Both the position numbers and the translations under genes were made by a program. Shown one piece after another: positions 8,645-16,654 of a stretch of DNA of 64,000 nucleotides. The stretch's first letter is position 1. Each line of letters opens with the position of its first letter. The notes beneath the pieces are model-generated. The model was not told the DNA's origin and did not search any database. It worked only from the letters and a program-made list of their open reading frames with translations. This stretch comes from Bradyrhizobium sp. BRP22 (GTDB lineage: Bacteria > Pseudomonadota > Alphaproteobacteria > Rhizobiales > Xanthobacteraceae): contig NZ_JADYVX010000014.1 in NCBI RefSeq assembly GCF_020194175.1, positions 106,998 to 170,997 of the forward strand, read 5' to 3'.

Positions 8645-9283
8645 ATGCTGGACGCCAGATTGATCGAGCGGGGACTGCAGAAGCCGGGCAAGACCAAGGG
8701 CGGGCTCGCCCAGGCGATGGGCGTTCGTCCCGGCGCGGTCTCCGAAATCCTGTCCGGGATACGCCAGATCAAGGCGTCCGAGATTGCACCGATCATGGAC
8801 TATCTCGAGCTCAACTCGGTGCCGATCATGGGCCGGGTCGGCGCCGGAGCTTCGATCGAGCCGGAATATGAGCAGGTGCCGCCGGAAGGACTCGGCGACG
8901 TCGAGCTGCCTTTCCCGATCGCGGAAGAAACCATTGCATTCGAGGTTTCAGGCGATTCGATGCTGCCGAAATACGAGAATGGCGACATCATCGTCGTCTA
9001 TCGCGAGCAGCGACATCCCCTATCGAGCTTCTATGGCGAAGAAGCGGCCGTTCGCTTGAAGACCGGCGAGCGTTATCTGAAGACGATCGAGCGTGGAAAG
9101 TCGCCGACACTGGTCAACCTGACAAGCTTCAACGCCAAGCCGATCAACGGGGTGAAGCTCGAATGGATCGGCGAGATCTGCGTGACCCTGCCGCGAGGCC
9201 AGATCGAGCGGTTGCGCGGCAAGGCGGCCGCACGCTCCCGCAAGGCCACCAAGGCGCAGGGACCTCAACCGCCGGAGAAATAG
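8645..9283 (+). CDS. LexA-like S24 repressor with HTH domain
   Basis: 212 residues: an N-terminal XRE-type helix-turn-helix (about residues 4-57, GGLAQAMGVRPGAVSEILSG), then an S24/LexA-type peptidase domain. The self-cleavage Ala-Gly pair is at about 67-68 (RVGAGAS). The catalytic serine is Ser105 in SGDSM, and the matching lysine is probably Lys146 in RYLKTI. RecA-stimulated autocleavage is known for this family and is inferred here. The C-terminus is a basic tail. The ATG at 8645 has AAAGGA upstream. Flanking inverted repeats on both sides suggest it represses itself, the GcrA-like gene and the small downstream gene. Confidence 0.85.
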   Translation: MLDARLIERGLQKPGKTKGGLAQAMGVRPGAVSEILSGIRQIKASEIAPIMDYLELNSVPIMGRVGAGASIEPEYEQVPPEGLGDVELPFPIAEETIAFEVSGDSMLPKYENGDIIVVYREQRHPLSSFYGEEAAVRLKTGERYLKTIERGKSPTLVNLTSFNAKPINGVKLEWIGEICVTLPRGQIERLRGKAAARSRKATKAQGPQPPEK

Positions 9284-9290
9284 GCGACTA

Positions 9291-9309
9291 ATTTCTGATT
9301 TTCAGAAAC
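9291..9309. promoter_or_regulatory. Putative operator 3 of the S24 repressor
   Basis: ATTTCTGA-TTT-TCAGAAAC: the core TTTCTGA/TCAGAAA is a perfect 7-bp inverted repeat. It begins 8 bp after the repressor stop codon and precedes the promoter of the small gene at 9380. Confidence 0.65.
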
Positions 9310-9314
9310 TGTAC

Positions 9315-9343
9315 TTGACAAATTTCTGATTTTCGGAAATGAT
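9315..9343 (+). promoter_or_regulatory. Predicted sigma-70 promoter of the small gene at 9380
   Basis: A perfect TTGACA (9315-9320) and AATGAT (9338-9343) with 17-bp spacing. Operator 4 fills the spacer and operator 3 abuts the -35 box, so the promoter should be shut when the repressor is bound. Confidence 0.55.
9322..9340. promoter_or_regulatory. Putative operator 4 of the S24 repressor
   Basis: ATTTCTGA-TTT-TCGGAAAT, centred 31 bp from operator 3. It overlaps the -10 box of the promoter described at 9315-9343. Confidence 0.65.
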
Positions 9344-9379
9344 GGCGACCATCGTCTTCTGCCGAGAGAGGTGGCCGGT

Positions 9380-9664
9380 TTGGCCGACATGCAGTACTTC
9401 GTCGTGATGATCGATTACGGCCGGCGCGGCCGCGAGGCCATCGTTGATCCTGAAATCACACGGCGCGAGGTCATCGCGCGGGTCGTGTCGGGCGAATACC
9501 GGAACATCAGCTTCATTCACGAAATCTCCGATTCCGCTGTCGAGGACGTGACGGCCGATATTCTCGCCGACGCTGCCCTCCCCAACATCGACGCGGCCGA
9601 GGCCGACCTGCAGGCGAGCGCGTTCGACCATCTCCGGGATCTGCGCAAGCATGAGCAAGCCTGA
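9380..9664 (+). CDS. Small hypothetical protein, likely repressor-controlled
   Basis: About 94 residues, acidic and soluble (MQYFVVMIDYGRRGREAIVD...), no signal peptide, no cysteines. I do not recognise a characterised family. Starts at 9371 (GTG), 9380 (TTG) and 9389 (ATG) are in frame. 9380 is chosen because GAGAGG lies at the best distance, while the conserved-looking part begins at 9389. Two copies of the repressor operator and a strong promoter lie directly upstream, so it is probably the induced output of the neighbouring LexA-like switch. Confidence 0.6.
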   Translation: MADMQYFVVMIDYGRRGREAIVDPEITRREVIARVVSGEYRNISFIHEISDSAVEDVTADILADAALPNIDAAEADLQASAFDHLRDLRKHEQA

Positions 9665-9836
9665 CTGGCCTCTCGCATCGCGCTGAATCACGTTCCAATT
9701 TCGAAAACGTGATCGCCTGCCGCTTTAATTCATCACTCGCGGATTAAATATTCTCCACGCAACGTCTATTCGGAGCAGCGGCGGGGCGCGATGGATTCGC
9801 GATTCGCTACTCCGAAATTGTGAAGTCTTGCGCTCA

Positions 9837-10991
9837 ATGAATCCATCTGTGAAGGCCGAGATCGCGGCACGCGACGGCGATCTACGCATTTTCCTTCTGC
9901 TCGGCATCGCGAACTGGTCTTTGTTTCTGGATCACATTCCGCGCAACGCGGTCAGTGCGTTGACTTTGCGGAACTTTGGATTCAGCGGCGCGACCGAGCT
10001 GTTTGTATTCGTAATCGGCTATGCGGCGGCGATCATGTACGGGAAGGTCGTCGTGGAGCGCGGCTTCGTCGTGGGAGCGACTCGCATCTTCAAGCGGGTA
10101 TGGCAGCTCTACGCCGCCTATGTGGTGCTGTTCGTGGTCTATGTCGACCTGATCGGATATGTCGCGGCCGAGGCCGCCGCGCCCGATCTGTTCGCCGAAT
10201 TCAACATCACCGACTTCATCGAACATCCAATTCGCGTCATAATCCGCGGCCTGCTGCTGCAGGCCAAGCCGCTCAATCTGGACGTATTGCAGCTCTTCAT
10301 CGTCCTCATGGCGTTCCTTCCTGCCGTGTTGTTCGGCATGATGCGCTGGCCACGCCTGACAATGATCGGATCCATCGCGCTCTATCTATTCGCGCGCCAT
10401 TTCGATTGGAACCTGACCGCGTTTCCGGAAGGACGCTGGTATTTCAATCCATTCTGCTGGCAATTGCTGTTCGTGCTCGGCGCCTGGTTCGCGGTTGGCG
10501 GCGCAGGAGACGCGCACGTGATCCGCGCGATGCAGAAGCTTCCGGCCTTGCGTATCGCCGCGTTGATCTACTTGCTCGTCGCCCTGACAATCATGTCGGT
10601 CGGGAAATCACCCGCCTTGGCGGAAATCATACCCAATTCGGTGCTCGATGCCTTCCCGTCCAACGATAAGGAGAACCTCGCTCCCTATCGCGTCCTGCAC
10701 CTGCTGGCGATGGCGTTCTTTTTCACGATGCTGGTTCCCCGCGACTGGCTTGGACTGCAATCTCAAGCCCTGCAGCCCCTCATCAAATGCGGCGAGCAAT
10801 GGCTCGCGGTGTTCTGCTCCGGCATCTTTCTTTCATTCGCCGGACATCTCGTGCTGATCACGGGCCCCAAATCACTCGCGATGCAGGTGCTCGTCAGCGC
10901 CGCCGGCGTCCTCGGCATGGCCTGTGTCGCCTATTACGTGTCCTGGTCCAAGCGGCAGGACCACAAACCCGCGGTCGGCCTGCGATCCTGA
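9837..10991 (+). CDS. opgC: OpgC family protein (periplasmic glucan succinylation)
   Basis: 384 residues with about ten membrane-spanning segments. The N-terminal DLRIFLLLGIANWSLFLDHIPRNAVSALTLRNFGFSGATELFVFVIGYAAA block is characteristic of OpgC, an inner-membrane acyltransferase that transfers succinyl groups to osmoregulated periplasmic glucans. The ATG at 9837 is preferred over a TTG nine bases earlier. The glucan backbone genes opgGH are not in the window. It converges on cyoD across an 18-bp palindrome. Confidence 0.85.
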   Translation: MNPSVKAEIAARDGDLRIFLLLGIANWSLFLDHIPRNAVSALTLRNFGFSGATELFVFVIGYAAAIMYGKVVVERGFVVGATRIFKRVWQLYAAYVVLFVVYVDLIGYVAAEAAAPDLFAEFNITDFIEHPIRVIIRGLLLQAKPLNLDVLQLFIVLMAFLPAVLFGMMRWPRLTMIGSIALYLFARHFDWNLTAFPEGRWYFNPFCWQLLFVLGAWFAVGGAGDAHVIRAMQKLPALRIAALIYLLVALTIMSVGKSPALAEIIPNSVLDAFPSNDKENLAPYRVLHLLAMAFFFTMLVPRDWLGLQSQALQPLIKCGEQWLAVFCSGIFLSFAGHLVLITGPKSLAMQVLVSAAGVLGMACVAYYVSWSKRQDHKPAVGLRS

Positions 10992-11012
10992 CCGTGTCGC
11001 CTCATGGAGGTG

Positions 11013-11030
11013 TGCAGCGCTAGCGCTGCA
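11013..11030. terminator. Perfect palindrome between convergent opgC and cyoD
   Basis: TGCAGCGC-TA-GCGCTGCA is perfectly self-complementary and spans the cyoD stop codon, 22 bp after the opgC stop. There is no clear T-run on either side, so a bidirectional terminator is only a guess. Confidence 0.3.
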
Positions 11031-11409
11031 TCTGCATGATCTGGTCCATCGGCATCATGTTCTGATTGAGGTTCGCCATGATCCACAGCGAGCCGCCGAT
11101 CACCAGGAAGACGATGAGCACGCCGAAGGCAAGCGCCATCACGTTGTTGGTGTTGTCGGGCCCGGTCGTGATGTGAAGGAAGAAGACGAGATGCACGCCC
11201 ATCTGGGCGATCGCCAGCACGATGATGGCGACGGGAATGCTCGGCTGCCAGACGAGATCCGTGCCGGCCACAAAGAACGAAGTCGCCGTCAGCAGGATGG
11301 CAAGGCCAAGGCCGACGACATAGCCGAGTACGCGCAGGCCGACGCCTCCCTCGCCTTCGTCGCCCGGGGCCAGATCGATGCGGTGCTGTTCCGAAAACTG
11401 ATCGCTCAT
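11020..11409 (-). CDS. cyoD: Cytochrome o ubiquinol oxidase subunit IV
   Basis: 129 residues with three transmembrane helices (VLGYVVGLGLAILLTATSFFV, IPVAIIVLAIAQMGVHLVFFL, ALAFGVLIVFLVIGGSLWIM). The MGVHLVFFLHI segment is typical of CyoD/QoxD. It is the last gene of cyoABCD, and its start overlaps the cyoC stop by 4 bp. The protein is a small accessory subunit of the proton-pumping bo3 quinol oxidase in the inner membrane. A longer upstream start at 11490 lies inside cyoC and was rejected. Confidence 0.9.
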   Translation of the reverse strand: MSDQFSEQHRIDLAPGDEGEGGVGLRVLGYVVGLGLAILLTATSFFVAGTDLVWQPSIPVAIIVLAIAQMGVHLVFFLHITTGPDNTNNVMALAFGVLIVFLVIGGSLWIMANLNQNMMPMDQIMQMQR

Positions 11410-12056
11410 GGCTTGCTCCCGAGCAGATAGACCACCGAAAATACCGCGACCCAGATGATATCGAGCGCGTGCCAGAACAGCGCAAAGCACATGATGCGCC
11501 GCCCGATGTCGGCCCGAAACCCCTTCGCGAACACCTGCGCCATCATCGTCAGCAGCCAGAGGATGCCGGCGGAGACATGCAGGCCATGGCAGCCGACCAG
11601 ACTGAAGAACGCCGTCAAGAATGCGCTGCGTGTCGGCCCCGCACCCCGTGCGACCAGGTCCGCAAACTCCGTCGCCTCAAGGTACAGGAAGGCGAGGCCG
11701 AGGACGCAGGTCGCCGCCATGCTCACCTGGAACCAGGGCTTGTTTCGGATGTCGGCTGCAATATTGGCGAGTCCGCAGGTGAAACTCGACAGCAACAGAA
11801 GGACGGTCTCGACCGCGACCCGCCTGAGATCGAACAGCTCGGAGCCGTTCGGCCCTCCTGCGGTCTGGTCGACCAGCACCGCATAGGTCGCGAAGAAGCA
11901 CGAGAACATGACGATGTCGCTAAGCAGGAATATCCAGAAGCCGAAGCCCGTGACGATCCGCTTCGGCGCTGGCCCCTCGTGCACGACCGCCGCATGTGGG
12001 ATGCCGCGCAGACGATGCGGATCGGAGTGAGCATATGCCATCGTTGTGTCGGCCAT
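11406..12056 (-). CDS. cyoC: Cytochrome o ubiquinol oxidase subunit III
   Basis: 216 residues, five transmembrane helices. The GFGFWIFLLSDIVMFSCFFATYAVL segment, the glutamate-bearing FLYLEATEF and the final WHALDIIWVAVFSVVYLLG are typical of heme-copper oxidase subunit III. It supports stability and proton uptake of the oxidase core. It sits three bases after cyoB and overlaps cyoD by 4 bp. Confidence 0.92.
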   Translation of the reverse strand: MADTTMAYAHSDPHRLRGIPHAAVVHEGPAPKRIVTGFGFWIFLLSDIVMFSCFFATYAVLVDQTAGGPNGSELFDLRRVAVETVLLLLSSFTCGLANIAADIRNKPWFQVSMAATCVLGLAFLYLEATEFADLVARGAGPTRSAFLTAFFSLVGCHGLHVSAGILWLLTMMAQVFAKGFRADIGRRIMCFALFWHALDIIWVAVFSVVYLLGSKP

Positions 12057-12059
12057 GGC

Positions 12060-14060
12060 TCAGGCCCCCGCAAGGCTGATCAGGGCGCGACGCTCTTCGA
12101 TATTGGCGCGATCGATGCGCGCCACCTCCTTTGCCGGGATGACGTACTCGTCGTGGTCACGCCACGCGAATGCAACGAAGGTAGCGAAGGCGCCGATCGC
12201 GCCGGCCGCGACCATCCACCAGATGTGCCAGATCAGCGCGAAGCCCATGATGGTCGCGAAGAAAGCGCAGATGAAGCCGGTCGGAGAATTGCGCGGCATC
12301 TCGATGTCCTTGTAGTTCGGCTCGCGCTTCTCGAGATCCTGCTGCCTGGCGTGCGCCTTGAGTGACCAGTAAGCATCCTCTCCGGACACATCAGGCAAAA
12401 TCGCGAAATTGAACACGGGCGGCGGCGAGGCCGTTGCCCATTCCAGCGAGCGCCCATCCCAAGGATCGCCGGTGCGGTCGCGCAATGCTTCGCGATGTCG
12501 AATGCTGACGACAAGCTGCATGATCTGGAAGGCGATCCCGATCAGGATAATGATGGCGCCGACCGCCGCGATCAGGAGCCACGGGCGCCATTCCGGGACA
12601 TCGTAGTGCTGCATTCGCCGCGTCATGCCGAGAAAGCCGAGGGCATAGAGCGGCATGAACGCGACGTAGAACCCGATCAACCAGCACCAGAACGCCGCCT
12701 TGCCGAGCCCCTCATGCAGGCGGAAGCCGAATGCTTTCGGAAACCAGTAGGCGTAGCCGGCGAACGCGCCGAACAGCACGCCGCCGATGATCACATTGTG
12801 GAAGTGAGCGACCAGGAACAGGCTGTTGTGAAGCAGGAAGTCCGCCGGCGGCACGGCGACCAGCACGCCTGTGAGCCCACCCAGGATGAACGTCACCATG
12901 AAGCCGATCGCCCACAGCATCGGCGTGTCGAAGCGGACCCGTCCACCATACATCGTGAACAGCCAGTTGTAGATCTTCACGCCGGTCGGCACCGCGATGA
13001 TCATGCTGGCGATCCCGAAGATCGCATTGACGTAGGGACCGGCGCCCATGGTGAAAAAGTGATGCAGCCACACCATGAAAGAGATGACGCAGATCGCCAT
13101 GGTGGCGAGCACCATCGAGCGGTATCCGAACAACGGCTTGCCGGAGAATGTCGAGACCACTTCGGAGAAGATTCCGAACGCAGGCAACACCAGGATGTAG
13201 ACCTCGGGGTGGCCCCATGCCCATATCAGGTTCATGAACATCATCACGTTGCCGCCGGCCTCATTGGTGAAGAAATGGAAGCCGAAATAGCGGTCAAGTA
13301 TCAGCATCGCCAGCGTCGCTGTCAGGATCGGAAACGCCGCCACGATCAGGAGATTTGAGGCGAGCGTCGTCCAGCAGAACATCGGCATACGCAAGTATGT
13401 CATGCCCCTGGTGCGCAGCTTCAGGACGGTGGTGACGAGATTGATACCGGCAACCAGCGTGCCGACGCCGGAGATCTGTAGCGCCCAAAGGTAATAGTCG
13501 ACGCCGACACCCGGCGAATAAGTGAGTTCCGACAACGGGGGATAAGGCAGCCATCCCGTGCGCGCGAACTCGCCGACCACGAGCGAGATGTTGACCAGCA
13601 GCGCGCCTGTTGCCGTAAGCCAGAAACCGACGGAGTTCAGCGTCGGAAATGCGACGTCGCGAACGCCGAGTTGCAGCGGCACCACCAGATTCATCAGCCC
13701 GATCACGAACGGCATCGCCACAAAGAAGATCATGATGGTGCCGTGCGCGGAGAATATCTGGTTGTAGTGCTCCGGCGGCAGATAGCCTTGCGACTGGAAG
13801 GCAACCGCCTGCTGTGATCGCATCATCAACGCGTCGGCGAAACCCCGCAGCAGCATGACCGTCGCGAGCAGAGTGTACATGACGCCGATCCGCTTGTGGT
13901 CGACGCTGGTGATCCATTCGCGCCACAGATAAGGCAGGTGGCCGGCAAGGACGACCCAGGCGAGAACGCCAAGGATGACGAGCCCGACCACGCCCGAGGC
14001 GATCATCGGAATCGGCTGATCGATCGGAATGGCGGACCAGCTCAGCTTACCGAACATCAT
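12060..14060 (-). CDS. cyoB: Cytochrome o ubiquinol oxidase subunit I
   Basis: 666 residues, the catalytic subunit of the bo3 quinol oxidase. The binuclear-centre signature is visible as WGHPEVYILVLPAFG (copper-ligand His and the His-Tyr pair), followed by HHFFTMG (two further copper-ligand histidines) and VAHFHNVIIGGV (heme ligands). An early His ligand is in FSAHGTIMIFFVAMP. It oxidises ubiquinol, reduces oxygen to water and pumps protons. It overlaps the end of cyoA by 14 bp. The length matches E. coli CyoB closely. Confidence 0.95.
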   Translation of the reverse strand: MMFGKLSWSAIPIDQPIPMIASGVVGLVILGVLAWVVLAGHLPYLWREWITSVDHKRIGVMYTLLATVMLLRGFADALMMRSQQAVAFQSQGYLPPEHYNQIFSAHGTIMIFFVAMPFVIGLMNLVVPLQLGVRDVAFPTLNSVGFWLTATGALLVNISLVVGEFARTGWLPYPPLSELTYSPGVGVDYYLWALQISGVGTLVAGINLVTTVLKLRTRGMTYLRMPMFCWTTLASNLLIVAAFPILTATLAMLILDRYFGFHFFTNEAGGNVMMFMNLIWAWGHPEVYILVLPAFGIFSEVVSTFSGKPLFGYRSMVLATMAICVISFMVWLHHFFTMGAGPYVNAIFGIASMIIAVPTGVKIYNWLFTMYGGRVRFDTPMLWAIGFMVTFILGGLTGVLVAVPPADFLLHNSLFLVAHFHNVIIGGVLFGAFAGYAYWFPKAFGFRLHEGLGKAAFWCWLIGFYVAFMPLYALGFLGMTRRMQHYDVPEWRPWLLIAAVGAIIILIGIAFQIMQLVVSIRHREALRDRTGDPWDGRSLEWATASPPPVFNFAILPDVSGEDAYWSLKAHARQQDLEKREPNYKDIEMPRNSPTGFICAFFATIMGFALIWHIWWMVAAGAIGAFATFVAFAWRDHDEYVIPAKEVARIDRANIEERRALISLAGA

Positions 14061-14961
14061 GGCCTCCGATATAGGGCTGCGCGCTTTCGGACGTCAGCTT
14101 CGGTCCCGGGCCCGGGGGTATCTGCTGAGTCACGATGGCGTGGAACAGCCGCGGATCATCGAGCCGATAGGTCGATTCCACGGTCTCGACTGATTGCTGG
14201 GCAAGCCTTCCATAGCTCTCCGCGTTCAAGACGCGATCGGCCTGGGCGGTGCGTGCAACCCAGTTCGGAAACTCGAGTTGCGACACGACCTGGACATCGA
14301 ACTTCATGTCGGGAAAGCCATCTCCACTGAAATGGGATGACAGGCCCTGAAGTGTGCCCTGATTGTCGGCCCGCAGCTTCAACCGCGTCACCATGCCGTT
14401 CATCGTGTAGATCATGCTGCCAAGCTGCGGGATGAAGAACGCGTTCATCACGCTGCCGGACGTCAATTCGAGATCAAGGGGAGAGCCGACGGGCACCGTC
14501 AGCGAGTTGACCGTTGCGATCCGCTGGTCCGGATAGATGAAGAGCCACTTCCAATCGAGCGATACGACCTGGATGCGGATCGGCGCGCCGGTCCCATCAA
14601 TAGGCCGGGCAGGATCCAGTTGATGCGATCCGATCCATGCGACCCCGCCGAGCAGGATGATCGTCAGCGTCGGGATCGACCACACGACGAGTTCGATGCG
14701 ACCGGAATATGCCCAGTGGGGTTGATAGGTCGCCCGTGGATTGGAGTCCCGAAACCAGAATGCGAAGGCAAAGATTGCCGCGATCGTCGGCAGGACGATC
14801 GCCAGCATGATCCCGATCGAGTCGATCAGGATTGTCTTCTCGGCAGCGGCGATCGGACCTTGCGGATCGAGGATGTTCATCGCGAAGCCGTGACGGTGTT
14901 GCTGCAGCGCGGCGGAACGACACTTCGGCGGAGAAGAATCGGCGTGATCAGAAACCGGCAA
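14047..14961 (-). CDS. cyoA: Cytochrome o ubiquinol oxidase subunit II, N-terminus probably frameshifted
   Basis: The conserved part begins at MNILDPQGPIAAAEKTILID (ATG at 14880). It continues through two transmembrane helices and a cupredoxin-like domain that lacks the CuA ligands, as expected for a quinol oxidase. CyoA normally starts with a lipoprotein signal just before the LDPQGP block. In this frame the only upstream start is a TTG at 14961, giving the unsuitable MPVSDHADSSPPKCRSAA. In the neighbouring frame an ATG at 14978 encodes MAAASRCRFLITPILL, a signal-peptide-like stretch, so a one-base deletion (or sequencing error) near 14930-14945 probably separates signal and mature protein. 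Confidence 0.85.
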   Translation of the reverse strand: MPVSDHADSSPPKCRSAALQQHRHGFAMNILDPQGPIAAAEKTILIDSIGIMLAIVLPTIAAIFAFAFWFRDSNPRATYQPHWAYSGRIELVVWSIPTLTIILLGGVAWIGSHQLDPARPIDGTGAPIRIQVVSLDWKWLFIYPDQRIATVNSLTVPVGSPLDLELTSGSVMNAFFIPQLGSMIYTMNGMVTRLKLRADNQGTLQGLSSHFSGDGFPDMKFDVQVVSQLEFPNWVARTAQADRVLNAESYGRLAQQSVETVESTYRLDDPRLFHAIVTQQIPPGPGPKLTSESAQPYIGGHDVR

Positions 14962-15130
14962 CGGCTCGCCGCGGCCATGGTTCCGGCAGGAAGACTGTCA
15001 CAATGACTTTAGAGGTTCATCGACGAAATGTCCGGTCAAATTTCACCTGCCCCGCTTCGATCCGGGGGGCAGTCGTTCATTTTTGAAAAAAGCGGAGAAG
15101 TTCTCACGCCGTATTATCTGGAGACACTCG

Positions 15131-15300
15131 GGATACCAGCCTCGCTGGAGCATCCTCAATCTCCCGGAAACACGCGTCTCAGCCGGGCCTCGCTCCGGCC
15201 CAGCATGGTCTGGTCCAGCTTTCCCTGCCGGGAAGCGTCAGCGTGCCCACCTTCTCTTGCACGGACCGTAAGTGGTGGGCACGCTTCGCTTTGGCCACCC
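15131..15300. repeat. Intergenic hairpin repeat between citE-like gene and cyoA
   Basis: The 330-bp gap 14979-15308 holds no gene I can support. Most of it is hairpin-rich. GCGTGCCCACC (15241-15251) pairs with GGTGGGCACGC (15274-15284), and a GCCGGGCC/GGCCC hairpin lies at about 15183-15210. The composition and the 'ggtgggcacgcttcgctttggccaccctac' style ending look like one of the dispersed intergenic repeats common in Bradyrhizobium genomes. The rest must hold the cyoA promoter. Confidence 0.5.
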
Positions 15301-15308
15301 TACGCACC

Positions 15309-16163
15309 TCACCTCCGCCGCAGCGCCAGGATCTTCTCCGCGGCGCGAAGGTGCGGCTTGTCCAGCATTTTGCCGTCCATCTTCACCACGCCGGACGGAT
15401 TTCCCGCAAACGCGGCGACCACGCGCTCCGACCATGCGATCTCCTCATCGGTCGGCATGAAAGCGGCGTTGACGACATCGACATGCTTGGGATGGATCAC
15501 CGCCTTTGCCAGAAAACCGTCCTGCCGCGCCGTGATGCATTCCTCCCGCAGCGCGTCGAGATCGTTGATGTCGGTCGCAATCGTATCGATGGCGACGACG
15601 CCCGCGGCGGCCGCGCTGATCAGGCACAGGTCGCGCGCCAGCCAGAACGGACTAAGAAAGCGGTTACCGATGCGGTTGCGCGAGGCTCCCAGAGACGCGG
15701 CGAGGTCCTCGGCGCCCCACATCATGCCCCAGAGCCGTGGGCTCATATTCTCGAAGTCGAGCAGTTTCAGCACCGCGCGTGCCGTCTCGGTCGCAACCGT
15801 TACGATGCGCGTCGAACCTTCCGCGATGCCGGATGCCGCCTCGAACGCGTCGAGGTAAAGCGCGAGCTTGTTGACGTCGGCGGCACCAGCACATTTCGGC
15901 AGGACGATGCCGTCAGGCTTCCCGGGCATGACCGCTGCGAGATCGCCCAGCGTCATGTCGGTATCGAACGCATTGACGCGGATGTACATCTTTTGATCGG
16001 GATTGCGCGAGCTCAGCATCTCGCGCGTGATGCTGCGTGCCGTCACTTTTTGCTCCGGCGCAATAGAATCCTCGAGATCGAGGATCAAGGCGTCCGCAGC
16101 CGTCTTCTTCGCGCTTTCGAATTTCCGGACGCTGTCGCCGGGAACGAACAGGAACGAACGCAT
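15309..16163 (-). CDS. HpcH/HpaI-CitE family CoA-ester lyase
   Basis: 284 residues: a TIM-barrel lyase of the citrate-lyase-beta type. The start RSFLFVPGDSVRKFESAKKTAADALILDLEDSI carries the Arg, Asp and Glu that bind CoA and Mg2+; VIHPKHVDVVNAAFMP is the usual C-terminal motif. Family members cleave malyl-CoA, methylmalyl-CoA or citramalyl-CoA. It is the last gene of an eight-gene operon, 4 bp after a MaoC hydratase and downstream of a class III CoA-transferase. That combination suggests a citramalyl-CoA or methylmalyl-CoA lyase. Confidence 0.85.
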   Translation of the reverse strand: MRSFLFVPGDSVRKFESAKKTAADALILDLEDSIAPEQKVTARSITREMLSSRNPDQKMYIRVNAFDTDMTLGDLAAVMPGKPDGIVLPKCAGAADVNKLALYLDAFEAASGIAEGSTRIVTVATETARAVLKLLDFENMSPRLWGMMWGAEDLAASLGASRNRIGNRFLSPFWLARDLCLISAAAAGVVAIDTIATDINDLDALREECITARQDGFLAKAVIHPKHVDVVNAAFMPTDEEIAWSERVVAAFAGNPSGVVKMDGKMLDKPHLRAAEKILALRRR

Positions 16164-16167
16164 AGCC

Positions 16168-16623
16168 TCACGCCTTCGGTTTGCAGAGCATCAGTCCGGT
16201 ACGGCGGCAGGTCGCCACCACCTCGCCCCGCTGGTTGGTCATGGTGTGCTCGAATTCGACAATCCCCTGGGTCGGCCGCGACTTGCTCGGCCGCTTCGAG
16301 ACGATCCTGGTGTGCGCCCGCAGCGTGTCGCCGTGAAATACCGGCTTCGGAAACTTCACATCCGTCATGCCCAGATTGCCGACAGTCGTGCCCAGCGTCG
16401 TATCGTAGACGCTCATACCGATCATGATGCCGAGCGTATAGAGGCTGTTGAACAGCCGCTGGCCATACTCGGTCTTCTCCGCAAAATGCGCGTCGAGATG
16501 CAGTGGCTGCGGGTTCATGGTCAAGAGACTGAACATCGTGTTGTCCATCTCGGTCACGGTCCGGCTGAATTCATGATGGAATTCCTGTCCGACCTCGAAC
16601 TCATCAAAATATAACCCAGCCAT
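16168..16623 (-). CDS. MaoC-family enoyl-CoA hydratase
   Basis: 151 residues, a single hot-dog-fold domain. YFDEFEVGQEFHHEFSRTVTEMD opens it. NPQPLHLDAHFAEKTEYGQRLFNSLYTLGI holds the hydratase-2-type Asp/His region, and FPKPVFHGDTLRAHTRI is the typical middle strand. The ATG at 16623 is preceded by CAGGAGAA. The gene lies between a CoA-transferase (31 bp gap) and a CitE-type lyase (4 bp gap). It probably hydrates an unsaturated C5 dicarboxyl-CoA such as mesaconyl- or itaconyl-CoA. Confidence 0.85.
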   Translation of the reverse strand: MAGLYFDEFEVGQEFHHEFSRTVTEMDNTMFSLLTMNPQPLHLDAHFAEKTEYGQRLFNSLYTLGIMIGMSVYDTTLGTTVGNLGMTDVKFPKPVFHGDTLRAHTRIVSKRPSKSRPTQGIVEFEHTMTNQRGEVVATCRRTGLMLCKPKA

Positions 16624-16654
16624 CAGCTTCTCCTGTCGTCTGGCATGCCACCGC

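Noticed and set aside
8559..9340. Classical alphaproteobacterial SOS boxes (GTTC-N7-GTTC) around the repressor
   Set aside because: The four sites are inverted repeats of TTTCkGA, a different sequence, so the protein is not simply the housekeeping LexA.
7303..9664. The S24 repressor region as a prophage
   Set aside because: Apart from a repressor and small regulators there are no integrase, terminase, capsid or lysis genes, and the flanks are ordinary chromosomal genes.
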